Source: Planctomycetota bacterium | GTDB taxonomy: Bacteria > Planctomycetota > Phycisphaerae > UBA1845 > Fen-1342 | Assembly: GCA_016235145.1 (NCBI GenBank) | Contig: JACRLV010000155.1 | Span: forward strand, 1 to 32,224 | Direction: 5' to 3' | Length of the DNA: 32,224 nucleotides | In this document: positions 26,238 to 32,224 of the stretch, piece by piece | How the letters are laid out: each line of letters starts with the position of its first letter | How positions within the stretch are numbered: the stretch's first letter is position 1 | Position numbers and translations under genes: made by a program | The notes under the pieces: model-generated | Told to the model about the DNA's origin: nothing | Seen by the model: the letters and a program-made list of their open reading frames with translations, nothing else | Databases searched by the model: none

Positions 26238-27019
26238 CCGCGCGGCTCCTCGGGCCGGCCGGCCCTGCGGATCTGGCGGACGACGCGCGCCGCGTGAACC
26301 GCCGCTCCGAATCCGTTGTCGATGTTCACAACCGTCACGCCCGACGCGCAGGAGTTGAGCATCGCCAGCAGTGCCGCGACGCCGCCGAAACTCGCGCCAT
26401 AGCCCACGCTCGTGGGAACCGCGACGATCGGCCCGTCCACCAGTCCGCCGACGACGCTCGGCAGCGCGCCCTCCATTCCGGCGACGACGATCAACGCGCA
26501 CGCCTCGCGCAGCCGCGTCGAGACCGCCAGAAGCCTGTGCAGCCCCGCCACGCCGACGTCGTAAAAAGTCTCGCAGGCCAGATCGACCGCATCGAGCGTG
26601 ACGCGGGCCTCTTCGGCGACGGGCAGGTCGGCGGTCCCGGCGCAGACGATTCCGACGAATTCGCCGCCCCGGCTTGGCGCCGCCGCCGACTTTCGCAGGA
26701 GCGTTCTGGAAAGCGGGTCGTATCGCGTGTCAGGAAAGCGCCGCAAGACGCGTTCGGCCGCGTCCCGCGCGACGCGCGTAGCCAGCACCGTCGGGCTTCG
26801 CTCGGTGAGGGCGGCGAAGATCGACTCGATCTGCTCGCAGGTCTTTCCCTGGCCGAAGATCACTTCCGGAAAGCCGCAGCGCAAGGCGCGATGGTGGTCG
26901 ACCCGCGCGAACGCCAGGTCTTCAAACGGAAGGTCGGCGAGCCGCCGGGCGGCCTCAGCGGGCGGCGTTCGTCCGGCCGCCACGTCGTCGAGCAGTTTGC
27001 GAAGCGCGTCGGGCGACAA
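26234..27019 (-). CDS. larB: LarB, pyridinium-3,5-biscarboxylic acid mononucleotide synthase
   Basis: A 261-residue protein of the LarB family, which carboxylates and hydrolyses nicotinate adenine dinucleotide in the first step of nickel-pincer cofactor synthesis. DHHRALRCGFPEVIFGQGKT (41-60) is the LarB signature, and the C-terminal half is the PurE-like core, with GTADLPVAEEA and later VGYGASFGG. The TTG start at 27019 has GGAG six bases upstream; no in-frame ATG fits. It is coupled to nnrD by an ATGA overlap. larC, larE and larA are not in the window. Confidence 0.93.
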   Translation of the reverse strand: MSPDALRKLLDDVAAGRTPPAEAARRLADLPFEDLAFARVDHHRALRCGFPEVIFGQGKTCEQIESIFAALTERSPTVLATRVARDAAERVLRRFPDTRYDPLSRTLLRKSAAAPSRGGEFVGIVCAGTADLPVAEEARVTLDAVDLACETFYDVGVAGLHRLLAVSTRLREACALIVVAGMEGALPSVVGGLVDGPIVAVPTSVGYGASFGGVAALLAMLNSCASGVTVVNIDNGFGAAVHAARVVRQIRRAGRPEEPRG

Positions 27020-27025
27020 TACATT
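26997..27025 (+). promoter_or_regulatory. Possible promoter for groES
   Basis: TTGCGA (26997-27002), a 17-bp spacer and TACATT (27020-27025) match consensus at four of six bases in each box, within and just before the start of larB on the other strand. The leader would be about 85 nt. No CIRCE inverted repeat is visible. Confidence 0.25.
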
Positions 27026-27117
27026 CTCCGGCGAAGGCCATATGCTACTTTTGGCGGAAGCCGTGGCGAAAAAAGCGGGCCGCAGCCGCCGCCCAGCCAG
27101 TGTACCCGAGGCGTTGA

Positions 27118-27438
27118 ATGAGCCAAGTCAGTCAAAACAAGACGATCGAGACCATCGAGCCGGTCGGCAAGCGCGTGTTGATTCGCAAAGACGAGGACAA
27201 AAAGACCACGAAGGGCGGGATTCAGCTTCCGGGCAATATCGAGATTCCGACCATCACGGGGCGCGTGGTCGCCGTGTCGGCCCAGATTTCACGCGACGAC
27301 GACTATCCGATCCGGCAGTACGACCGCGTGCTTTTCAATCCGAAAAATACGGTCCCGGTCGATTTCGAGGGCGACAATCGGCTTTTCGTTGTTCCGATCG
27401 AAGACGTTGTGGCCGTTTTCCGGCGCGAGAAAGACTGA
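27118..27438 (+). CDS. groES: GroES co-chaperonin
   Basis: A 106-residue protein of the GroES/Cpn10 family that caps the GroEL ring. The sequence has the usual IEPVGKRVLIRKDE N-terminal strand, the mobile loop region KKTTKGGIQLPGN, and VVAVS, RVLF and IPIEDVVAVF-like strands at the C-terminus. ATG 27118 has GAGG eight bases upstream. groEL is not adjacent: a hairpin and an unrelated lipoprotein follow. It may be a second copy of groES in the genome, which cannot be tested here. Confidence 0.95.
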   Translation: MSQVSQNKTIETIEPVGKRVLIRKDEDKKTTKGGIQLPGNIEIPTITGRVVAVSAQISRDDDYPIRQYDRVLFNPKNTVPVDFEGDNRLFVVPIEDVVAVFRREKD

Positions 27439-27440
27439 CG

Positions 27441-27503
27441 CACGATCCCACGACCGTTTGCGGCGTCGGCATCGAGCCTGCGGCCGGCGGTCGTGGGATT
27501 GTG
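27441..27503 (+). terminator. Long inverted repeat after groES
   Basis: ATCCCACGACCG (27445-27456) pairs perfectly with CGGTCGTGGGAT (27488-27499); four more pairs, one a G-T wobble, extend it to 16 bp (27441-27456 with 27488-27503) around a 31-nt GC-rich loop. It begins three bases after the groES stop. There is no T-run, so it is more likely a stability element or Rho-linked terminator than a classic intrinsic one. Confidence 0.5.
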
Positions 27504-27581
27504 TTGCGTTGAACCGTCCGACGTAGTCGTCGCTCAGAGCTGATTTCGCCGAAGACCGGACGCGTGCGTCGTCAATCTCTG

Positions 27582-27648
27582 GTTTTCGGGTGGTACGGCC
27601 GTCTCGGCCGTCCAACGGGCGGGACGCCCGTACCACCCACCCGAAAAC
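27582..27648. repeat. Composite inverted REP-like element
   Basis: Two 7-3-7 palindromes, ACGGCCG-TCT-CGGCCGT (27595-27611) and ACGGGCG-GGA-CGCCCGT (27615-27631), sit back to back. They are enclosed by outer arms GGGTGGTACGG (27588-27598) and CCGTACCACCC (27628-27638), and then GTTTTC (27582-27587) with GAAAAC (27643-27648), with a small ACCC bulge. The whole can fold as one long hairpin. It resembles a paired REP (BIME-like) unit and lies between groES and the lipoprotein gene. The rest of 27439-27665 shows no gene. Confidence 0.7.
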
Positions 27649-27665
27649 TCATGCGCGATGGAACA

Positions 27666-28106
27666 CTAGTCGTTGCTGTTTCCGTTGCCTCCCTGACCGC
27701 TGCCGTTTTCGTTCAGGTTTTCGTTCTCGTTCTCGTTCTCGTTGCCGGCGCTGCCGTTGTCGTTCGCGTTCGACGCGTTTTCGTTCGTGTTCGCAGCGCC
27801 GTTGTCGTTTCCGTTCCCGTCGTCGCCGCCGTCATCGGCATTGTCATTGTCATTGCCGTTGTCGTCGTCGCCGTTCTCGTTCTCGTTCTCGTTTTCGCCG
27901 GAGTCGTTCGAGTTGGCGTTGTCGTCGTCGCCGCTCTGGTTCCCATTGTCGTTGAGCGCGCCGTTCGAGCCGCCGCCGACCGAGTCGATCAGGCCCGAGA
28001 GATCAAGATCTCCGAGCACCTGATTCAAGGTGGCGCTGTCGCAGGCGATCAGTCCCGAAATGGCCAAACCTCCGATTCCCAGTCCGATCCATTCACGCAT
28101 TCTCAT
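27666..28106 (-). CDS. Lipoprotein with long Asn/Asp/Glu/Gly low-complexity tail
   Basis: A 146-residue protein with a lipoprotein signal (MRMREWIGLGIGGLAISG, then LIAC lipobox, Cys about 22). About 30 residues follow (QVLGDLDLSGLIDSVGG), then a tail of about 90 residues made almost only of Asn, Asp, Glu, Gly and Ser, with runs of ENEN and NDN. The tail is acidic and disordered, and could bind Ca2+ or act as a spacer; this is inference. The ENEN run comes from imperfect hexanucleotide repeats, so its length may vary. ATG 28106 has AAGGAGAG upstream; the longer frame to 28319 is rejected because it overlaps the STAS gene's 5' end and hides the signal. Confidence 0.82.
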   Translation of the reverse strand: MRMREWIGLGIGGLAISGLIACDSATLNQVLGDLDLSGLIDSVGGGSNGALNDNGNQSGDDDNANSNDSGENENENENGDDDNGNDNDNADDGGDDGNGNDNGAANTNENASNANDNGSAGNENENENENLNENGSGQGGNGNSND

Positions 28107-28221
28107 TCGTTCTCTCCTTCGGCCCACGTTCCCATGCGGGTGCTCCCACCCCGAGCAGAGCCGGTGGGCAGCGGTTTCGGACAAGAAAAGTGCGAATTCT
28201 TTGGGGCCTGTTCCACGCCGG

Positions 28222-28250
28222 TCCACAATCTCAGGTCCGACAGTTATCAT
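28222..28250 (+). promoter_or_regulatory. Predicted promoter for the STAS-TPR gene pair
   Basis: TCCACA (28222-28227, four of six) and TATCAT (28245-28250, five of six) are 17 bp apart, giving a leader of about 50 nt to the STAS ATG. Confidence 0.4.
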
Positions 28251-28306
28251 GACCGTCGCGTGTCGTACGATTTCGCGGCGGTCAATCCCGTGCGGAGAGC
28301 GATCGG

Positions 28307-28660
28307 ATGCCGGAGACAAGTCTGCTCGTCGAGGTTCTTGGCGGGGTTACCACAGTCCGATTTCGCGACAATTCGATCCTCGATGCGCTGGCGATCCAGC
28401 GTGTCGGGCGCGAACTGGGAGATATCATCGAAACGCAACCCACCAGGAAAGTGCTGATCGATTTCCGCGACGTGCGTTTCCTGTCGTCAGAAGCCCTGCG
28501 CATGGTCCTGGGGCGCCGCTCGCGGGCGGATCGGGCCGGCGCGTCGGTCGCGTTGTGCTCCATCTGGGCCGAGTTGCTCAAGATCTTCAAACTGACGAAT
28601 CTGGACCAGCTTTTCAGCATTCACGAGAATGCCGAGGCCGCCCGCGCCGCACTTGGTTGA
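28307..28660 (+). CDS. STAS domain protein (anti-sigma factor antagonist-like)
   Basis: A 117-residue single STAS domain. Such proteins (SpoIIAA/RsbV type) bind an anti-sigma kinase and are switched by phosphorylation of a Ser. The usual phosphorylation loop is visible as FLSSEALRMVLG (about 65-76), with two adjacent Ser; the strand VLIDFRDV precedes it. No kinase or phosphatase partner is nearby. ATG 28307 has GGAGAG about six bases upstream. The TPR protein begins nine bases after its stop, so they are probably cotranscribed. Confidence 0.9.
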   Translation: MPETSLLVEVLGGVTTVRFRDNSILDALAIQRVGRELGDIIETQPTRKVLIDFRDVRFLSSEALRMVLGRRSRADRAGASVALCSIWAELLKIFKLTNLDQLFSIHENAEAARAALG

Positions 28661-28669
28661 CGCTGCCGC

Positions 28670-31237
28670 ATGAACATCGAACCAAACCAGGGAACTCACG
28701 CCGCGCCGGCCTCGAAAGCAGTGAGCCGGCGCTTGTTGTGGCTTGCGCTCAGTGCGATTTCAGTCATCGTCGTCCTATGGGTCGGTTCAGGGAATCTGTC
28801 CGCACCTTGGATTCAGGGCGATGAACGCATCTTCATCGCCAACAACCCGGACGTGACGGGGGCGGGCCGACAGGATTCGCTGGCGGCGCGGGTCGCGGGC
28901 ATCTTCGGCCACTGGCACGAGGATCTCTATCAGCCGATTCCCATCGCGACGTACGCTTTGGAGTGGGCGCTGTGGGGGCCGCAGCGCGTCGCGTCCATGC
29001 GGCTTACCGATGTCGTGCTTCACGCCGTCAACGCTCTGCTTCTGGCCGCCGTGCTGGCGGCTGCGTTGCGGCGGGGCGGCGTGGCTGATCGGCCTGCGGT
29101 CATCGCGGCATGGGCGTTTTCGCTGCTGTGGGCGCTGCACCCCGCACTGGCGACCACGTTTGCCGCCGACATGGGCCGCACGCACCTGCTCGCTGCGACG
29201 TTCTGCCTGCTCTCGTTGCAGCTTCACATTCGCGGCTGGAACACTTCGCGCGGCGGCTGGCACGTCGCCGGGCTGGTCGTGCTGCTTTGTGCGATGCTGA
29301 GCAAGGTGGTGGCGGGCTGGTTTCTCGCGCTGGTGGCGGCGGGGGCTCTGTGGATCGGCTGGCGGGCCGCATGGCGGGCCTGGTACGTCTGGACGGCTGC
29401 GGCGATGTGCGTCGGCTTCGCCGCGCTGGCGCTCGTGACGACGCGCGAATCCGGCATTCTGGATGACGCCCAACTTTCGATCTTCGGCGATCCGATCACG
29501 CGCAGCCTCGTCGGTCTCGGGTATTACGTCCGCAACACGCTTTGGCCGGTCGGGCTTGCCACGTGGTATCCGCCCGATCCGAATACCTCCTGGTCGAACC
29601 CGATCGTTCCGGTAATGGCTCTAGCCACGCTCGGGTCGCTGATCTGTGCGTGGCGGGCTGCTCGTCAACAGGAATCCGCGCCGATCGCCGTCGGTGTGGT
29701 CTGGTTCTGGGCCTCAATTCTGCCTGTTCTGGGTCTGATCGGAGCCCGAACGGCTGCCGCGCAGGATCGCTATCTCTATCTTCCATTGATGGGTCTGGTC
29801 ATCGGCGCGGTTGCGCTGCTCACCTTTCTGCGCCAGCGAACGCAAATCGTCGTGCCCATCGTATTGCTGCTCGTAGCCGCGATGGCGTCCGAAGCTCGTC
29901 GAACCGCGACCGACGCGCGCGACATGCTCGTCCGCGCGGAGCGTGTCGTTTCGCGCGACGCGAACGACCCGCGCGCCCGCGAGTTCGCCGCGATGGCCGT
30001 CGGATTTGTGCGCGATTATCCCGAGCTGCGCCCGCCCGGCTGGACCGACCAGATTGCGCAGGAGCGATTTCTTGCCGCGCTGCATGCGGCGGCGGAAGCC
30101 GCGGAGGCCGGCGGCGCGAAGGACCGCTATTTCCGCGACAAACGCGACCGCGCCGCTTTTCATCGCCGGCTCGCATGGAAGATGCTGGAGAATCGGGATG
30201 TCGCGCGTGCGTCCGAGCAAGCCGCGCGTGCCGCCGAGTGCGACCCCGAAGCACCCATGACCCTGTTGACGCTTGCCCGCACGGCCCAGGCGCGCGGCGA
30301 CTGGCGGGCGGAACTCGCCGCGTATCAGATGCTCGAGCCGCTGATTCCGGACGACGCGCGATTCAAGTCCGTTGCGCTCACTGAGTACGGCGACCTCCTG
30401 CTGACCGTCTTCGAGCGGCCCGATCTGGCGATGCCGCGGCTGCGGGCCGCAAAGGCAACCGGGAAAGCGTCAACGGTTGCGGAGCTGAAGCTCGCACGGT
30501 GCGAAGTGATGGTCGGGCAGGGGGCGACAGGGTATCAACTCGCGCGCAGCGTTTTCCAACGCGAGCCGAACAACCTCGAAGCGGCCCTGGTGGTCGCCTT
30601 GTATCACGCCCGCAGCGAGCATTGGGAAGACGCGGCCCGCGCGTACCGCGTCATTCTCGAGATCGAGCCTACCAATTACGAAGCGTTGCGCGGTTTTCAC
30701 GAAGTTTGTTTTCAACTCGGCCGCATGCGCGAAGCGATGATCGCCTGGCAGGACGCGGCTCGCCGCGACCCGAGCGTCGACGGCTACGAGTCGTTCTTCG
30801 TGTGGGCCGCGGCTTGCGCCGGCGATGAGCACGCGACCGAGTGGATCGACGGTTGGATGAAGAAGCGGCCCGCGGATCGGTTCGGATTGCTCGCCAGGAG
30901 CCTGATGGCGTGTCGTGCCGGACAGTTCGCCGACGCCGTCGAGTGGGCGGAAAAGGCCCGGCATGCGACGCCCATTCCGCGCGCAAACGAGTTCGCCCGA
31001 GCCGACGCCGCCCTGCGGTTCTACCTGGCCCGTGGCGAATTCGGATCGAGCGCGCTGCTGGTTCGCGCTGCGGTCTCGCTGTCAGCCGGCGATATGGCGA
31101 CCGCCCGCCAAATCGCCTCCGATTTTCTCCACGACCACCCCGAAGCCCCCGAGCGATCATTGGCAAACCACCTGCTCGAACTCGCCTCAAGCCAGCCCGC
31201 GACCGCCCCGAACCCTGAAAATGGCGAAAAGAGATAA
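28670..31237 (+). CDS. Multi-pass membrane protein with C-terminal TPR-like repeats (TMTC/GT-C-like)
   Basis: An 855-residue protein. The N-terminal ~420 residues are multi-helix, with an acidic first loop (GDERIFIANNPDV) and YQPIPIATYALEWALWG-type sequence, the layout of TMTC-like GT-C sugar transferases. The C-terminal half is soluble and helical with repeats resembling TPRs (for example around ALVVALYHARSEHWEDAARAY and later LARSLMACRAGQFADAVEWA). It could be an O-mannosyl-type transferase with a TPR protein-binding arm, but the catalytic role is inference. ATG 28670 follows the STAS stop by nine bases, with only a weak ribosome-binding site, suggesting coupling. Confidence 0.85.
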   Translation: MNIEPNQGTHAAPASKAVSRRLLWLALSAISVIVVLWVGSGNLSAPWIQGDERIFIANNPDVTGAGRQDSLAARVAGIFGHWHEDLYQPIPIATYALEWALWGPQRVASMRLTDVVLHAVNALLLAAVLAAALRRGGVADRPAVIAAWAFSLLWALHPALATTFAADMGRTHLLAATFCLLSLQLHIRGWNTSRGGWHVAGLVVLLCAMLSKVVAGWFLALVAAGALWIGWRAAWRAWYVWTAAAMCVGFAALALVTTRESGILDDAQLSIFGDPITRSLVGLGYYVRNTLWPVGLATWYPPDPNTSWSNPIVPVMALATLGSLICAWRAARQQESAPIAVGVVWFWASILPVLGLIGARTAAAQDRYLYLPLMGLVIGAVALLTFLRQRTQIVVPIVLLLVAAMASEARRTATDARDMLVRAERVVSRDANDPRAREFAAMAVGFVRDYPELRPPGWTDQIAQERFLAALHAAAEAAEAGGAKDRYFRDKRDRAAFHRRLAWKMLENRDVARASEQAARAAECDPEAPMTLLTLARTAQARGDWRAELAAYQMLEPLIPDDARFKSVALTEYGDLLLTVFERPDLAMPRLRAAKATGKASTVAELKLARCEVMVGQGATGYQLARSVFQREPNNLEAALVVALYHARSEHWEDAARAYRVILEIEPTNYEALRGFHEVCFQLGRMREAMIAWQDAARRDPSVDGYESFFVWAAACAGDEHATEWIDGWMKKRPADRFGLLARSLMACRAGQFADAVEWAEKARHATPIPRANEFARADAALRFYLARGEFGSSALLVRAAVSLSAGDMATARQIASDFLHDHPEAPERSLANHLLELASSQPATAPNPENGEKR

Positions 31238-31254
31238 AATGTCGATTGAAGCTG

Positions 31255-31282
31255 TTGACGGATCGTCGCCAGTCGATATACT
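31255..31282 (+). promoter_or_regulatory. Strong predicted sigma70-type promoter with no CDS directly downstream
   Basis: TTGACG (31255-31260) and TATACT (31277-31282) are 16 bp apart, each five of six to consensus, the best match in the window. It begins 18 bases after the TPR-protein gene ends, and no plausible CDS lies before 31567. Confidence 0.6.
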
Positions 31283-31289
31283 GTATAGT

Positions 31290-31422
31290 GGGTGAGTTGG
31301 CGATCTAATCTTGGCGGGTTGATCGCCGAACTCTAACCAGTTGTCCGCAAAAAACTTGCTTCCACTCGCTGCGGCACCCTCAGACCGCGCCAATACCCAA
31401 AGGGTGCCGCACGCCTTTTTTT
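31290..31422 (+). ncRNA. Candidate small RNA or leader attenuator
   Basis: From the predicted start site near 31290 to the T-run at 31422 there is about 130 nt with no gene. It holds a 5' hairpin, TTGGCGATC (31297-31305) with GATCGCCGA (31321-31329), then an unpaired stretch containing CCAGTTGTCCGCAAAAAAC, then a strong terminator hairpin. This is the layout of a bacterial small RNA. It could instead be a 5' leader that ends early before the kinase-like gene. I recognise no known RNA family. Confidence 0.45.
31370..31422 (+). terminator. Intrinsic terminator
   Basis: TGCGGCACCCT (31370-31380) and AGGGTGCCGCA (31401-31411) form a perfect 11-bp stem with a 20-nt loop, followed after four bases by seven T (31416-31422). 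It is the clearest Rho-independent terminator in the window, about 130 nt after the TPR-protein stop, so it could end that mRNA and/or the candidate RNA. Confidence 0.88.
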
Positions 31423-31450
31423 AAGCACCCTCCAGCCGTTTGCATCGATC

Positions 31451-31474
31451 ATAACATCATTGATATCATGTTGT
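31451..31474. promoter_or_regulatory. AT-rich palindrome, possible operator
   Basis: TGATATCA (31461-31468) is an 8-bp palindrome flanked by AACAT (31453-31457) and ATGTT (31468-31472). It is a sharply AT-rich island in GC-rich DNA, upstream of the kinase-like gene. A regulator-binding site is possible; nothing identifies the protein. Confidence 0.3.
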
Positions 31475-31527
31475 TACGGAATCTAGCTGAGGGCGATCGT
31501 TGACTTTTCTTCGCCCTGGAATCGCCG

Positions 31528-31556
31528 TTTTCGAATCGCCGGCCGCTCGGTATACT
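31528..31556 (+). promoter_or_regulatory. Possible promoter for the kinase-like gene
   Basis: TATACT (31551-31556) matches a -10 box at five of six; TTTTCG 17 bp upstream is a poor -35 box (three of six). The start site near 31563 would leave a 22-nt leader to ATG 31585. Confidence 0.35.
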
Positions 31557-31584
31557 CCCCAACGCGATGCATGGCGCGGAGAAG

Positions 31585-32224
31585 ATGACGTTGCGGCGCT
31601 CTGAAACAACCTCGGGTCAACGCACGAGCAAGAGTCGGTATCCCTGGCTCTATGCGTTGCCCCACGCCGTCCTGCCGAAGACCGTTCGATGTGAGGGCAG
31701 GGTCTACACGCACGTCGAGACGTTCAAGCACGATTTTTTTGCCGCTACCGGGCTCTATCGCGGGCCGGACGGGCGGCTTCACGTGCTGAAGTTGGGGCGT
31801 CGAATGCCGTTTCTGACGTTCCCCATGCGTTGGCTCGGCGAGTGGCTGACGCGGCGCGAAGTCCGCCTGTATTCCAAGCTCCACGGCATGGCGGGCATCC
31901 CGGCGTTGACCGGCCTGCTCGCGGACGGCTCCGGCTTCTTGCACGCATTTGTTCCCGGGCATCCGCTCGGGCGCGACGAGCGTGTCGGCGACGCTTTCTT
32001 CACCGAGCTGCTGGCAATGGTCAAGGAACTGCATCGTCGCGACATCGCGTACGTCGATCTCAACAAGCGCCAGAACGTGCTGGTCGGCGACGACGGGCGG
32101 CCGTATTTGATCGATTTTCAGATCTCGCTCGATCTGCCGCCGGTCGGCTGGCGGCGTCTGCCGCCGGTGCGCTGGCTGCTGGCTCGCTTCCAGCACGGGG
32201 ACTGGTATCATTGCCTGAAACACA
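31585..32224 (+). CDS. Protein-kinase-fold protein (RIO1/LPS-kinase-like), 5' part only
   Basis: The frame is open to the window end, so only 213 residues are seen. The kinase fold is marked by a possible ATP-binding Lys in VLKLG (about 70), the catalytic loop YVDLNKRQN (D158, N160, N164) and the metal-binding IDF (D177), 19 residues later, as in RIO and Kdo/heptose kinases. Only the C-lobe end is missing. Bacterial relatives phosphorylate sugars of lipopolysaccharide core or similar glycans, which fits the GT-C-like neighbour, but the substrate is not known. ATG 31585 has GGAG just upstream and a leader from the predicted promoter; ATG 31567 is in frame and has no ribosome-binding site. Confidence 0.82.
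   Translation, partial: MTLRRSETTSGQRTSKSRYPWLYALPHAVLPKTVRCEGRVYTHVETFKHDFFAATGLYRGPDGRLHVLKLGRRMPFLTFPMRWLGEWLTRREVRLYSKLHGMAGIPALTGLLADGSGFLHAFVPGHPLGRDERVGDAFFTELLAMVKELHRRDIAYVDLNKRQNVLVGDDGRPYLIDFQISLDLPPVGWRRLPPVRWLLARFQHGDWYHCLKH

Noticed and set aside
27118-27438. CIRCE-controlled groES
   Set aside because: No TTAGCACTC-N9-GAGTGCTAA inverted repeat is visible upstream.
31483-32223. 246-residue minus-strand frame at the window end
   Set aside because: The plus strand carries a convincing kinase-fold gene, so this is its shadow.

Overview
The window looks like a chromosomal piece from a GC-rich Gram-negative bacterium, most likely a planctomycete (Planctomycetota). This is an inference from a PEP-CTERM-like exported protein, an NPCBM domain, REP-like palindromes, an Asn/Asp-rich lipoprotein and an alternative complex III (ACIII)/caa3 respiratory cluster. 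No rRNA, tRNA, CRISPR array or transposase gene was found.

Layout. Positions 1-364 hold three copies of an 81-bp tandem repeat carrying a palindrome with a GTAG head on the minus strand, then degenerate repeats. Positions 365-3809 (+) carry a GT-C-type membrane glycosyltransferase fused to NPCBM, a small LuxR-type HTH protein and a PEP-CTERM-like exported protein. Positions 3921-7281 (-) form a tightly overlapping three-gene ABC exporter operon. From a divergent promoter region (about 7340-7480) runs a co-directional respiratory cluster, 7487-21770 (+): actA, actB, actC, an actD-actE fusion, actF (with an in-frame TGA), a small membrane protein, SCO, coxB with a cytochrome c domain, coxA, coxC, a subunit IV and a second subunit III-like gene. 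Together these encode a quinol-oxidising ACIII that can pass electrons through its haem subunits to a caa3-type, A2-subclass haem-copper oxidase, plus its copper chaperone.

Positions 21841-25311 carry haem A synthesis: ctaB and a DUF3179 gene on the minus strand, and divergent ctaA on the plus strand. ctaA meets nnrD in a convergent pair sharing one CTAG as both stop codons. nnrD is translationally coupled to larB, and groES follows on the other strand. Positions 27439-27660 hold two strong inverted repeats. Then come an Asn/Asp/Glu-rich lipoprotein (-), a STAS protein and a TMTC-like membrane protein with TPR-like repeats (+).

The last kilobase contains a good sigma70-type promoter followed about 130 nt later by a classic intrinsic terminator with no gene between, which is a candidate small RNA or leader attenuator. 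It is followed by the 5' part of a protein-kinase-fold gene that runs off the window end. The most unusual items are the interrupted actF, the actD-actE fusion, the possible small RNA, the family of 7-3-7 palindromes with different stems, and the larB-nnrD coupling.
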